Of a DNA stretch of 64,000 nt, positions 45,303-55,509 are shown piece after piece. Source of the stretch: Stictocephala bisonia. Lineage: Eukaryota; Arthropoda; Insecta; Hemiptera; Membracidae. The DNA is taken from assembly GCA_035578905.1 (NCBI GenBank), contig JAQJVL010000177.1, forward strand, positions 1,560,115 to 1,624,114. The letters are read 5' to 3'. Every line of letters starts with the position of its first letter. Position 1 is the stretch's first letter. Both the position numbers and the translations under genes were made by a program. Below the pieces are notes generated by a model that searched no databases, was not told the DNA's origin, and worked only from the letters and a program-made list of their open reading frames with translations.

Positions 45303-45422
45303 GGCAAAAGCTTGTATACAGGCTACTCATCACAAGTAGAGATGAAATAATCTAATAGACTAGTTAAAGCATTAATATTGTAATTTACTTTTTTATTTAC
45401 ACATTATCCATAGTAGTTTTGA

Positions 45423-45763
45423 CTAACTACCAGCATAGCTACCTACCAGCATGTTGTTTGAAGATTTTCCGCTTGCATGATGTATGCATGCAAAGCTTGA
45501 TGGACTCTCTGCAGTCGAACAAATAGGAAGAAGCTTCAGACTGTTCAGAATAAGTCCCTTACGTACATGTCCTGTGTACCTTGGTTCGCCGGAACACAAC
45601 GTTGTCATCGAAGCTGGTTGACTACGCGGTTGCAACGTCTCGGAAGCTCTTCGATGCTGCTGTTGTATCAAACAAACCAGCCATCGCGGAAATAGTACGG
45701 AAGGATGGGCTTGAGGACTTCCACTCAAGACCTGCAGCCATCCTGGACGATGACCCTCCATAG
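45423..45763. other. Unrecognised GC-rich segment with opposed open frames
   Basis: 45581-45763 (+) gives 'KLVDYAVATSRKLFDAAVVS' and 'NKPAIAEIVRKDGLEDFHSR'; 45761-45423 (-) is open in the antisense. The plus frame has the more protein-like composition but no domain was recognised, and in-frame stops lie just upstream. It may be another part of the retroelement debris. Confidence 0.3.
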
Positions 45764-45845
45764 ATTGCGCACATGCTCTGTAGTCGGAGTGTCAGGTGGT
45801 TTTAGTGGGTAAAAATCTCTCACTACTTGCTAGAGATAGTGTCTT

Positions 45846-45874
45846 GTTTAGTCAGGGCGAAATCCTGACTAAAC
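45846..45874. repeat. Perfect 11-bp hairpin
   Basis: GTTTAGTCAGG, loop GCGAAAT, CCTGACTAAAC. It lies immediately beyond the 3' end of the LINE at 45878, on the outside of its tail. It could be a target or end structure of that LINE. Confidence 0.7.
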
Positions 45875-45877
45875 AGA

Positions 45878-46345
45878 ATCAGAATATTTTATTTCGTTAA
45901 TAACATGAGTTACATGAAACAAGTCAAACTTTACAAACAAACTTAAAACTATAAAATATTCGTTCCCACATTCCTAACCAGCACGCCCTGACAGGAATTC
46001 ATTTATTAAGTATGGGCATTTTTCAATAAAAAAATATTTAAGTTTAAGGATGAATGCTTTTGAGCTGTCAATGGATTTTAGTTGCTGAGGTAGGGAATTA
46101 AACAATCGTAAAGCAGAATAATGGAGACCCTTCTCTCTAAGTGTAAGCCTGTGAATGGGATACATCATATTACTTCTGTTCCGAGTGTTGTACAAGTGAC
46201 CAGCTTTGTTCTCTATGAATAAGTGACTATTCTTTTTAAAGAAAGACAACACTTCAAGGATATAAATGCCCAGTAGTGTCAGAATATTTAGTTCTTGGAA
46301 AAGAGGCTTGCAGTGGTGTTTAAAATTTACTCTACACATAAAAAT
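45878..46345 (-). pseudogene. CR1/jockey-like LINE C-terminus
   Basis: Minus frame 46339-45974 reads 'MCRVNFKHHCKPLFQELNIL', 'TLLGIYILEVLSFFKKN', 'HLYNTRNRSNM' and 'GLHYSALRLFNSLPQQLK', then a TAG stop. This matches the C-terminal domain seen at 32872-33114 and 9538-9786. A tail with AATAAAATATTCTG follows near 45885. Only the end of the element is present. It lies about 190 bp before RpS28 in opposite orientation. Confidence 0.8.
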
Positions 46346-46460
46346 TAGAAAAAAATTACTCTACACATAGAAAAAAAGTAAGGACGTAAGATGTGTTAAT
46401 GGCCGTTGACTTCCGTTAAAGTCTGTTATTTTAAATGTTCCTTTAGTATTTTTTTTTTTA

Positions 46461-46476
46461 CTTCCGTTCTCTTTCT
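46461..46476 (+). promoter_or_regulatory. RpS28 promoter: TCT-type initiator with ETS-like word
   Basis: CTCTTTCT (46469-46476) fits the YYC(+1)TTTYY polypyrimidine initiator used by ribosomal protein genes, putting the start at about 46471 and giving a 65-base leader with a 5' pyrimidine tract. ACTTCCGTT just before it (46460-46468) resembles an inverted ETS site, and the same word occurs about 50 bp further upstream. CTTTCTTCTCACCAG could instead be a splice acceptor of a 5' UTR intron. Confidence 0.5.
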
Positions 46477-46535
46477 TCTCACCAGTAGTTGAGATTGTTT
46501 TGTTTCACGTGTTTGTGGGCAAAATTAACTAAAAT

Positions 46536-46733
46536 ATGGATAAGCCAGTCGTTCTTGCTCGAGTTATGAAAGTTTTGGGGCGTACAGGATCACAGGGACA
46601 ATGTACTCAAGTAAAAGTAGAATTCATTGGAGAACAAAACCGTCAGATCATTAGGAATGTGAAGGGTCCAGTCAGAGAAGGAGATATCCTAACCTTACTG
46701 GAGTCGGAACGTGAGGCTAGAAGACTCAGATAA
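46536..46733 (+). CDS. RpS28: 40S ribosomal protein S28 (eS28)
   Basis: Complete 65-residue protein of the small ribosomal subunit, located near the mRNA exit and E site. '[20 protein letters not shown]', '[10 protein letters not shown]', '[20 protein letters not shown]' and 'EREARRLR' cover the whole family, an S1/OB-type beta barrel of unchanged length. No stop or indel. No intron interrupts the coding part and there is no A tail after the stop, which, with the promoter-like sequence upstream, argues for a functional gene and against a recent processed copy. Some animals do carry intronless retrocopies, so expression should decide. A transposon begins 101 bp after the stop. Confidence 0.95.
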   Translation: MDKPVVLARVMKVLGRTGSQGQCTQVKVEFIGEQNRQIIRNVKGPVREGDILTLLESEREARRLR

Positions 46734-46834
46734 ATAATTTACAAACACTGCTTTTATAAAAGTAAGTTTATTTTATAGTAGATACATACGACTACTGTTC
46801 CATTCTATCGTCATTTGTGCCAGATAGCATTTAA

Positions 46835-47882
46835 CCCTCCAGGTGCTGGGTTGAACTTTCTTAAGTGCTAGCCGTTTTTCATCATGTTTGCAACTGTATA
46901 TAAAATATTTTTTTAAATACTGTAAACCTAATGAAAACGGTACATATTACATATCATTATTTTCAGAAAAAACCATAGAATAAGAAAATATACTTATACA
47001 GGACTTATCTTTTCATGGTAAACTATTGCTGGATGTTATTCTTTACAAAGAAGAAAATTTTTTTTCAATTTTTTTAATTTGAGTTCATGTATCAGTTTAC
47101 AAAAGACATAAAATGAAAATCCAAGATAGACATATTGTAGAAAACTTAATAATAAACACAAAAATATATACATGTCATAGGTTATCTTCTTAGACACATT
47201 CAGTTAGAGTAAAAAATGGAAAATTGTCCTATGTAAAAAATCACTAATACATGACAAGTTACACATTTCATTGTAACATGTAGTGTTATTTCACTTTTAC
47301 AACTCAAAATGTTTTCAGCTCACAAAATATAACAATGACAATCGATAAAAAACTAAAATAATTAATTAAAAAATATATCTTATGTACAAAAATTTACATT
47401 CTGGAGCAATGACAAGATGATTTACTCAGAGTCAAATTCACTCTCAATGTCTGATTGTTCATTTAGTTCGTCTAACACATTTATTATTGCACTAGACCTA
47501 CTTAATTCACTCATTTTTTAAGATAAAATACAATAAAACACAAAATAAAACAATAATAATAGATTACAATAACAAACTTACAATGTAAACAAACACCAAG
47601 CGGCAATACACTGAGCATCTGATTTGTGTGTGTTGAAAACAAAACATACGCTCCTAAACAATTGTTGTATATCGGCTGTTTTGATGCAGACGTATTCCAT
47701 AGAGTATAATATGTTCCGCGTTTCTTCTACTTCAATACTATATAACATACTTTGTAATATTCAGTCGTTTAAAGCCGCTAGTGCGTTTTAAATAGATCGC
47801 GTACCTAACATCGCGCTACGCGATGTCAGCACTACAACGGCGAGCGCTGACATCGCGCTACGCGATGTCAGCACCTGGAGGG
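46835..47882. mobile_element. TTAA (piggyBac-type) element 1, 1048 bp
   Basis: Bounded by TTAA at 46831-46834 and 47883-47886, with perfect 14-bp inverted ends CCCTCCAGGTGCTG. Near the right end lie two identical palindromes CATCGCGCTACGCGATG (47809-47825, 47851-47867). A 30-codon acidic minus-strand frame (47514-47422, 'MSELSRSSAIINVLDELNEQ') looks like the acidic N-terminus of a piggyBac transposase; the rest of the gene is absent. It likely lies within or just beyond the RpS28 3' UTR. Confidence 0.85.
47809..47867. repeat. Tandem palindromes in TTAA element 1
   Basis: The 17-bp palindrome CATCGCGCTACGCGATG occurs twice, 42 bp apart, and each copy is followed by TCAGC. Between them GATGTCAGC and GCTGACATC form a further inverted pair. 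The outer copy ends 15 bp from the element end. Confidence 0.9.
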
Positions 47883-48209
47883 TTAAACCACCCCCCCCCC
47901 CAGTCTCTTGATTGGGATTCATCATTGACTTTGCTGAAATTGTGTGAAACTAAGTTTTAATTATTTTCCTAATTAAGGTCTAAAAATGGTGTCAACAGGT
48001 ATATACTCTTGGTTTTGAAATAAAATTACTTGTTTGGCCGGAAAAATACACTGAACCAAATGTAATCTAACTTATCCAGAAAGTATTTACAATGAATGTA
48101 ATTCGCGTTATACTGGGTGCTTAGCCTCTGGGACAGCCTGCTGGCTGTTCATAGTATAATAGGTAAAATAAATGATGTATACATGTAGTGAGGTCCCAAT
48201 TATGAATTG

Positions 48210-48472
48210 GTCGGTAGCGTAGTTGGTTCAATCCCAGCTTCATAAGCTAAAGGTTCTCAGTTCGATCCCAATCAGTCATAACACATTTTGAGAAGGATCA
48301 GCTGATAACCACCGGCTGTTCATTTGTCATTAGGCTATTAATTAATGACACTTTCTAAGGAATAGTCGGCCTTAGTTTGTAACCATGACTACATACACTC
48401 ATCACAATCATTCGAAATCCATATTCGCCCATATCTCGACGATCGGCGTCTTATGAATAAATAAATAAAAAA
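48210..48472 (+). mobile_element. tRNA-headed SINE sharing the family A tail
   Basis: The head 'GGTCGGTAGCGTAGTTGGTT' is an A-box-bearing tRNA-like start, and 'CTCAGTTCGATCCC' (48258-48271) a B box. From 48330 on, 'GGCTATTAATTAATGACACT' through 'CGACGATCGGCGTCTTATGA' matches the 3' part of family A. It may be a composite: a different tRNA head joined to the same tail, which in SINEs reflects the partner LINE. Confidence 0.7.
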
Positions 48473-48530
48473 TATATTAATGAAAAAATAATGCCTAAAG
48501 GCGTTGTTAGCACACTGCATAACAATTTTG

Positions 48531-49340
48531 GGTAATTATGCACTTTCTTGCCACCTCTGAAATTACGATTTCATGTTAATAAAGTGCTGAAAAATGAGTA
48601 TATCTCTTGAGGAGTTTGATTTCAACCGCGGAAAACTAGTTTTTTACCGAAAAATCGAAAAACTAGATTTTTATCCAATAATGAAAAAACCAACTTTTTT
48701 TTAAAATCGATATTTTTTGACAATTATTTTTTCATTTCTCGTGTTTTTTTATGCTGAACACAATATATATAACTGGTTTTGTAGTAAAATTATTTTTTCA
48801 GGTCGAAAAATTCATTTTTGCTGACAACCAAACATAACCTAACTTATCCTGATTGTCTATTTTTGATCCTGATTGTCGTAATTTGCGTTAAATTCGAGCG
48901 TTTGGCCTCCGTGACGGCTTGCCGGCCGTCACTCCGTCGGAAATATAGGTGAATTCGGTTTTTGTAATTAATAGTTGTTGTTAATAATGATCGTGTAATG
49001 GCCGCTAATTGCAATCTGCCGCGATAGTAGTTTTTCTGTTATTTCTCGAGAAATATTTGTAATAGACCAAAATAGTTTTCAAATTTGTATTCAGCGCAAA
49101 AAACACATCAAAATAAAAAAAAAGAGGATTAAAATACCATTTAATTAACGGAAATAGGCCTATGACAAAAATACTAAAAGTTGTGAAATTGGTTTTTCGA
49201 ATTTTTCGGTAAAATACGTTATTTCCGCGGAATAAAAAGCATATCTCGTGAAAATACAGCCAATTCTAGACCCATTTCAAGCAAAATGTTCCAAATTTGT
49301 TTGGTGGCAAGAAAGTGCATAATTACCCAATTTTGTGTAG
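48531..49340. mobile_element. Non-autonomous element T, copy A
   Basis: Inverted ends GGGTAATTATGCACTTTC plus TTGCCACC (48531-48556 and about 49311-49336) enclose about 800 bp without coding capacity; 'GTGACGGCTTGCCGGCCGTC' marks a GC-rich palindrome near 48914. The uninterrupted stretch 'ACGGAAATAGG' next to 'CCATTTAATTAACGG' (about 49138-49152) shows the state before the insertion in copy B. Confidence 0.75.
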
Positions 49341-49435
49341 TGCGCCAACCACAAGGTGCTACGCCCATGGGTGTAGTCTGCATATAGTGGGGAGAAGCCA
49401 TAATGCCATCAGTGTTATCCTCACTGAACGTGTTA

Positions 49436-49960
49436 ATAATTAATTTGTGTTCATAATGATCGTGTTAAAGCTGCTAATTGCTATTTGCTGCGGAAGTAAT
49501 TTTTCCATTATATCTGGAGAAATAGGCCTAATTGTTATAGATCAAATTTCTTCAAAATTTGTATTTAATGCATTATAACTAAACAAATTCAAATTTTTGA
49601 TTTAAATAGTAAGTAAATTAACTGTAATGTGTCTTAAACACTAGGCCCTAATGAAAGTTTTGACATTGTCTTAAACTTTTTCTGTAAAATTTATGATTTC
49701 TGCAAAATAATAAGCTAAATTAAGCCAATTCTTAACCTGTTACAGGCTCAGTGTCCAAATTTTGTTTGTTGGGAAGATACGGCTTGTAACAATTGTGATG
49801 TATTTGCGTTGAGTGAAATTATGATTTTGTCAAAAAGCTTTGAAAGCGGGTCTTTGGATTTTTATGGCTTGAAAAAGTAATTTCTGCTGAATATGAAGTA
49901 TCTCTTATGAAAATATAGTACATTTTTGACCCATTTCAGGCATTTTTAAATGTTAAATGT
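49436..49960. mobile_element. Partial copies of element T
   Basis: 49436-49790 repeats, strongly diverged, the half of copy A from 'TAATGATCGTG' to the end ('GATCGTGTTAAAGCTGCTAA', 'TTGCTGCGGAAGTAATTTTT'). 49820-49960 repeats a shorter piece ('CTTATGAAAATATAG', 'GACCCATTTCAGGCA'). This indicates an old local cluster of the family. Confidence 0.5.
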
Positions 49961-50142
49961 GTGAAAACTGTAATATAAGTTCCATGTTTCTTTTTAATAT
50001 AGTATTGATGATAAAATTTGGACACAAATAAATAACTATTATAATCAAACAACATGGTATAATAATTCACATATAAATTAAAATATCTTTGATCTATACA
50101 CGTACGGCGGCATTGAATTTATGTATGTGACATTGGTATATA

Positions 50143-50144
<2 letters not shown>

Positions 50145-50224
<80 letters not shown>
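50145..50224 (+). repeat. (CA)n followed by (TA)n microsatellite
   Basis: About 21 CA units (50145-50186) directly followed by about 19 TA units. Open frames across it are trivial consequences of the repeat. Confidence 0.98.
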
Positions 50225-50229
<5 letters not shown>

Positions 50230-50599
50230 TGTAAACTATATGAAGAAAACATAAATTTGTCATAGGGATTTGGACCGTTGTCCCTCAACAACGTACGAAT
50301 GTAATGTTAAAAATGCCACTGGCGTAGACAGTAAAATAAATATAAATAGGTCAGGCCCACTGACTTAGTTCGTCAGTTCTTATCTTTCATTTTTAAATTT
50401 AATTTGATATTTATGCAGTTTCTAGGCACCAAACAAATTTTGAACATTTTGCTTGATATGGGTTTAGAATTGGCCGAATTTTCACCAGATATGCTTTTTA
50501 TTCTGTGGTAATAACTTATTTTACCGAAAAATTCGAAAAAATCAATGTCAAAAATTTTCGTAATTTTGTCATATTTCCGTTAATTTAACCCTTTTGATG

Positions 50600-50664
50600 C
50601 CGCTGTCCGATATATTGGACAGCGGTAGTTATGCTAAAAATGCCGCGGTCCGATATTTCGGACC
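50600..50664. repeat. Tandem palindromes in TTAA element 2
   Basis: CCGCTGTCC-8 bp-GGACAGCGG at 50600-50625 and GGTCCGA-TATT-TCGGACC at 50647-50664, starting 47 bp apart, in a doubled unit GCCGC-GTCCGATAT. The first starts 11 bp inside the element end. Confidence 0.9.
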
Positions 50665-51070
50665 ACTCGTAATTCTTTTTTTCGATAAGGCATTTTCGTT
50701 AATATGCCACATATACGGTACCAATCTGTTGAGAATTGATTATAGTACTTATAAAAAGTGTTTTAAACATATTTGAAATATGCTTTTGTTCACCTTTGAA
50801 TTTTAACTTTTGTGGTCTGTGATTGTTTACTCACGTAAAAATCACATTGACGATGACGAAAATGACTAAAATCCTGGGATTTTCAAGGCAAGACTTTGAA
50901 ATTTCGTATGCATGTTAGTAATTAAATGTTCTTTCAAATAAAGTCACTTTTATAGCCCTAGTATTTTTTTTGTATGGCCTGAAAAGTTTCAAAATTGAAA
51001 AATAATAAAAATTTTTTTTTAATTTCTTAAAAAAGTTGATTTTACAAATTAAAACCAATATTTTATTTAA

Positions 51071-52885
51071 CCCTATCTGGGCCAAGCGACTATTAAGTAG
51101 TCGATGTGTACGGCCATATAATGGCCAAGCGACTATTTTATAGTCGATCGTGTATGTCTCCGCACGCAGCAGTTTTGTCACCTGTTCTCGTACTCGAATT
51201 GCAAAACTAACCACACCATTCAAAAGAGGACGTTCCAGTGGTTTTATTTCATATATAAAACATGTATAAGCTCAAATTATTTACGTACAAATAAATAAAA
51301 CAAATGACATAAGTTGTAAACATTCAATGACAACTGTGATGAAGGTCGGCAGACGACCAAAATACGTCATTTTCAAAAATTCACTACGAAATGTAGGAAA
51401 GTGGTATCATGATTCCAATCCCACCTGTGGATAGAAAAAAATGTCAACTACAAGTGTGCAATTGTAAGTTTTTCTCTAACTTGACTCGTTTAGTTGTTGT
51501 GAATTTATTTCTAAAAGTACAATTTACAAGCAGAAATATGTCAAAAAACATACTTTGGCATTTTTGTAGATATTTTATTTAATTGTAGGTTATTAGATTT
51601 TTATTTTATACCATTATATTTGGGAATAAATTGTGAACAATTATATTCTTACCAGAAAACAGTAAGATGCTATTTTGACAGTTAGTTAGTCCAATGAAAA
51701 GGTCTCATTCTTGTCTTTGTATGTGCTCAGCTCAGCTGTCACTTTGTGAATACGTCTGTTTGTTTACTCGTCATCCCGCCATTGTTGAAGTGTTTACTGT
51801 TCTGTTTTCATGTTATTAGTACCTTTTATTCATATTATTGTTATAATATAATGAAAGTGAAGTGTTGTGGAGTGTTCTAGTGGATTGTGAAATTGTGTAG
51901 GCTAGTAAATATAATATATTTTATTTATTTCTGTTCATCATACTGTAATTTCTTCAAACTTCAGATACAAATCAATTTATAACTTCTAACATCAATACAT
52001 AATATCTAGGCCTATTTTGAACATTTTACTCATCACTGAACATTATAAATGCACTAGGCATATTTTATATTTCTTTTTTAGTCCATGCCAATAGCCTAGA
52101 CTGAAAAATGCCGATTGAAAAATGTTACCATTTTGCGAATAAGAACACACTTTTTCAACAAATTTTGATAAAACACCTAATAATCTATATATTATAAAAC
52201 TAGAATAAATTGTCTACTTTTATATATTTTGAAATTTGTGTTACTAATTGTTTTATATTTTTTAGACGTCTTTGAAAATGCAGAATTTTTAGAAATTTTC
52301 CAACGCTCATACTTCATTCCTAAACTTATTATTTTTTTTATTTTTTTGGTTGAGATTTTATATCAAACCCTGCATATTTTCTTTTTATTTGGCTTATATT
52401 ATACAGATTATTATGTAATATATTGGTATTATATTACATTTCAAATTTTTTTATGGTCATTGAAATATTTATGTCAGTTTTTGACAAATTGACGTGTACA
52501 GATTATTTACCAAATATTTCAGTAATATTTGAGAGAATTACAAAACCTTTGATATTTCTATGTAAAGAAATAGATTATAAAACTTTTATACATGTATTGT
52601 TATTAGAGAAAAAAATTATTTATATTTTTTCATGGACCATGCTTTTGAAATTTATTTTTAATTTGCACATTTTTCGAATTTGTTTGCCCATAAATTTTTT
52701 CTACATGTATATTATATTTTATATTACATACCAATGGAATCCTCAGTTATTGCTAAATAAAATGATATACAACATGATAGGGTTATGATGGAATTTTAGT
52801 AATTTATGAATGTTTATGTGCGAGCCTGCAAAACCGACTAAAAACCCCCTGGCCATTAGCAAGTTTTGTATGGGCCTATATTGGG
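51071..52885. mobile_element. TTAA element 3, nested in element 2
   Basis: TTAA at 51067-51070 and 52886-52889. The ends CCCTATCTGGGCC and, inverted, CCCAATATAGGCC agree only partly (both CCC....GGCC), so this call rests on the TTAA sites, the position inside element 2 and the tandem palindromes. The interior is very AT-rich; long T-rich frames (52229-52788) have no transposase motif. Confidence 0.6.
51087..51146. repeat. Tandem palindromes in TTAA element 3
   Basis: CGACTA-TTAAG-TAGTCG at 51087-51103 and CGACTAT-TTT-ATAGTCG at 51130-51146, 43 bp apart, each preceded by GGCCAAG. The first starts 16 bp inside the element end. Confidence 0.9.
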
Positions 52886-53878
52886 TTAAGAAAATATATA
52901 AGTAAGCCTAGTAAAAAGAGCATTTCAAAACAAGAAAAACCAAAAAATAATTATGAAAATATATTGAAAAATAACAAAGTTAGAACAAAATAACGTAAAC
53001 TATGCATATTCACTAAAAATACCCCCGGCATTTCTCGCATACTAAGGGAAAAAATGCCGAAAAGGAGAATATCCCGGCATCGAAAGGGTTAAATGGTATT
53101 TTAATCATCTTTTTTATTTTGATGTGTATTTTTGCGCTGGATACAAATTTGAAAACTATTTTGGTCTATTATAAATATTTCTCAAGGTATAACGGAAAAA
53201 CTACTATCGCGGCAAATCACGATTAGCGGCCATTACGCGATCATTATATACAACAACTATTAATCACAAAAACCGAATTCACCTATATTCTCGCCGTAGT
53301 GACAGGCCGTCACGGAGGCCATACACTAGAATTTAACGCAAATTACGGATTTTTGTTGAGAAAATAGACAATTAGAATAAGTTAGGTTATGTTTGGTTAT
53401 GTCAGTAAAAAATGCATTTTTCGAGCTGAAAAAATAATGTTACTACCAAACCAGTTATATATTTGTGTTCAGCATAAAAAACACAATAAATTAAAAAAAA
53501 GTTGTCGAAATATAACGATTTTAAAAAAAATTAGTTTTTTCACTATCAGATAAAAAACTAGTTTTTTGATTTTTCGGTAAAAAACGAGTTTTCCGCAGAT
53601 GAAATCAAACTCCTCAAGAGATATAATTTCATATTTCACCACTTTTTCAACATGAAATCGTATTTGCAGAGGTGGCAAGAAAGTGCATAATTACCTTTAA
53701 TTTTTGTACTTTGTTGTTTTTACTAATAACGCTCGCTCACTGAGTTTTATATTTCATCTGGAGAACTAATAATTAGAGACCAAACCAGTTTCCAAATTTT
53801 TGGTAAATAAACAAAAATTTAAAGAATAATCATGCTAAATGAACAATATATTTTATTAACACAAGAAAATCTCCTTAA

Positions 53879-54115
53879 CCCTTTGTCCACCGAATGCATT
53901 AAAGGTTGTGGCCAGGTGTTTTTTTGCTCATTTACTGATTTTTTAATAAAATCCACAATAAAAGGTAAAATGTAAACTTACTCATGCTTGGAATCAGTTA
54001 TATACTCACAATGAACTGTGGTATCTTACACCTACGTATAAAATATGAAGTAGCCTAAATATACAAAAAGTATTCAACCTCATACTTAAAATAAATCTAT
54101 AAAAAAGACAAAGGG
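53879..54115. mobile_element. Possible TTAA element 4 (237 bp)
   Basis: Left TTAACCCTTTGTC (53875-53887); right, read inward, AACCCTTTGTC (54117-54107). The right target copy reads TTGG in place of TTAA, so one side is mutated or the pairing is wrong. The interior is non-coding. Confidence 0.45.
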
Positions 54116-54990
54116 TTGGGGTAAGGTAGGATACAATAGTAAGCCCGTCTAACTTTGCAACGATGAATTGTAGTCGCCAAGGCAATGACGAATATTCGTT
54201 GCCAAAACAGACGTGTCAAGTTTGTTAAACTTTTGGCAGTATACTTCATTAAATGACTCATAATATACTCTGAAAGAGCATCAATTATAATTCTAATTTA
54301 TAATTTTTATTGGCTTTTAGATTCTCTTTGTTAGACACATAAAAATTTGTTATCTATGGGCGGCTACCAGCTGTTGCAAACAAAATACCTCGTAGCCATT
54401 GTGGCATTGCGCGACGTCAACAATGGCTTAGTTTATTTGTTTTGTTTATACATATGTAAATAAGGCGAGACTTATAGACTTTTATAGCTTCTATTGTTTC
54501 ATAAATATTTATTTTGTCCAAGCATGTTGAGATTGTTAGCAAACTTGCACATTTTGACTAAAGTAAAACTGCTCACTCTTTCATTTCAGGGCATATGTAA
54601 AAAAACATTATAAGTAATTGAATCAATAACTATATATTTTCATAATCAGAATGAAATTGTGAAAAAATTATATATTTACACTTTTATCACAAAATGTGCC
54701 GTTTAAACGTTAGACAACAGAATTTTTTCAAAATTATAAACATTTCTGTTACATTTGACATTAAAAAAATTATTTCTATGGAAACCTTAAAATCAATCAT
54801 ATTGAAAATTAATAAACGGTATCAGATGACGTTTATCGTCCACCAAGCATTATTTTCAATTTACTAGCGTTGCGTTACTTCACAGTCCATGGGAGAACTA
54901 AAATCAGTTGCCTTTTCAGCCAGTACCGGTAGTGTGGGAATCAAATCTTTCTGTAAGGTTTCGTGTCAATTTGGGAATAACAATAACTTG
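54116..54990. other. No gene recognised
   Basis: AT-rich with a slightly GC-richer patch at 54350-54480. No long open frame, RNA gene or repeat family of the window was found. Confidence 0.4.
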
Positions 54991-54997
54991 AGTAGTG

Positions 54998-55504
54998 TGG
55001 TCATCATTCACTGTACGTCTATGGGTGGGCGGGCTGGTCATCACCACTGTACGTGTATGGGTGGGCGGGCTGGTCATCACCACTGTGCGTGTATGGGTGA
55101 GCAGGCTGGTCATCACCACTGTATGTGTTAGGGTGGGCGGGTGGGTCATCACCACTGTACGTGTATGGGTGGGCGGGCTGGTTATCACCACTGTGCGTGT
55201 ATGGATGGGCGGTCTGATCATCACCACTGTACGTGTTATGGTGGGCGGGCGGGTTATCACCACTGTGCGTGTATGGATGGGCGGTCTGATCATCACCACT
55301 GTACGTGTTAGGGTGGGCGGGCGGGTTATCACCACTGTGCGTGTATGGATGGGCGGTCTGATCATCACCACTGTACGTGTTATGGTGGGCGGGCGGGTTA
55401 TCACCACTGTGCGTGTATGGATGGGCGGTCTGATCATCACCACTGTACGTGTTAGCGTGGGCAGGCGGGTCATCACCACTATACATGTATGGGTGGGTGG
55501 GCGG
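54998..55504 (+). repeat. 36-bp G-rich minisatellite, about 14 units
   Basis: The unit is 'TCATCACCACTGTACGTGTA' plus TGGGTGGGCGGGCTGG. Unit starts fall every 36 bp, from 55038 to 55470. From 55182 on, two unit types alternate (72-bp period), and a T/G difference in GTTATGG/GTTAGGG alternates again (144-bp period). Because 36 is divisible by three, long frames stay open on both strands at once, and they are not taken as genes. GGGTGGGCGGGTGGG at 55131-55145 and GGGTGGGCGGGCGGG near 55311-55325 are full G-quadruplex motifs. Confidence 0.95.
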
Positions 55505-55509
55505 ATATT

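Larger units (their letters stand above)
50589..53088. mobile_element. TTAA (piggyBac-type) element 2, 2.5 kb
   Basis: Flanked by TTAA at 50585-50588 and 53089-53092. The ends CCCTTTTGATGCCGC and, inverted, CCCTTTCGATGCCGG match with few differences. Two palindromes lie inside the left end (50600-50625 and 50647-50664). It has no transposase frame. TTAA element 3 is inserted within it; without that insert it is about 680 bp. Confidence 0.85.
50402..53697. mobile_element. Element T, copy B, split by a TTAA element
   Basis: The left part 50402-50588 ('TTTATGCAGTTTCTAGGCAC' onward) and the right part 53089-53697 (ending 'GGCAAGAAAGTGCATAATTA') together correspond to the whole of copy A in opposite orientation. 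The two parts meet at TTAA, where TTAA element 2 is inserted. Without the insert it is about 800 bp, like copy A. Confidence 0.8.

Noticed and set aside
50078..50291. Minus-strand frames of alternating Tyr-Ile and Cys-Val
   Set aside because: Direct translation of the (CA)n/(TA)n microsatellite.
52229..52788. Overlapping Phe/Ile/Leu-rich frames that look like membrane proteins
   Set aside because: T-rich DNA gives such frames by chance. They lie inside a TTAA element and overlap in different frames.
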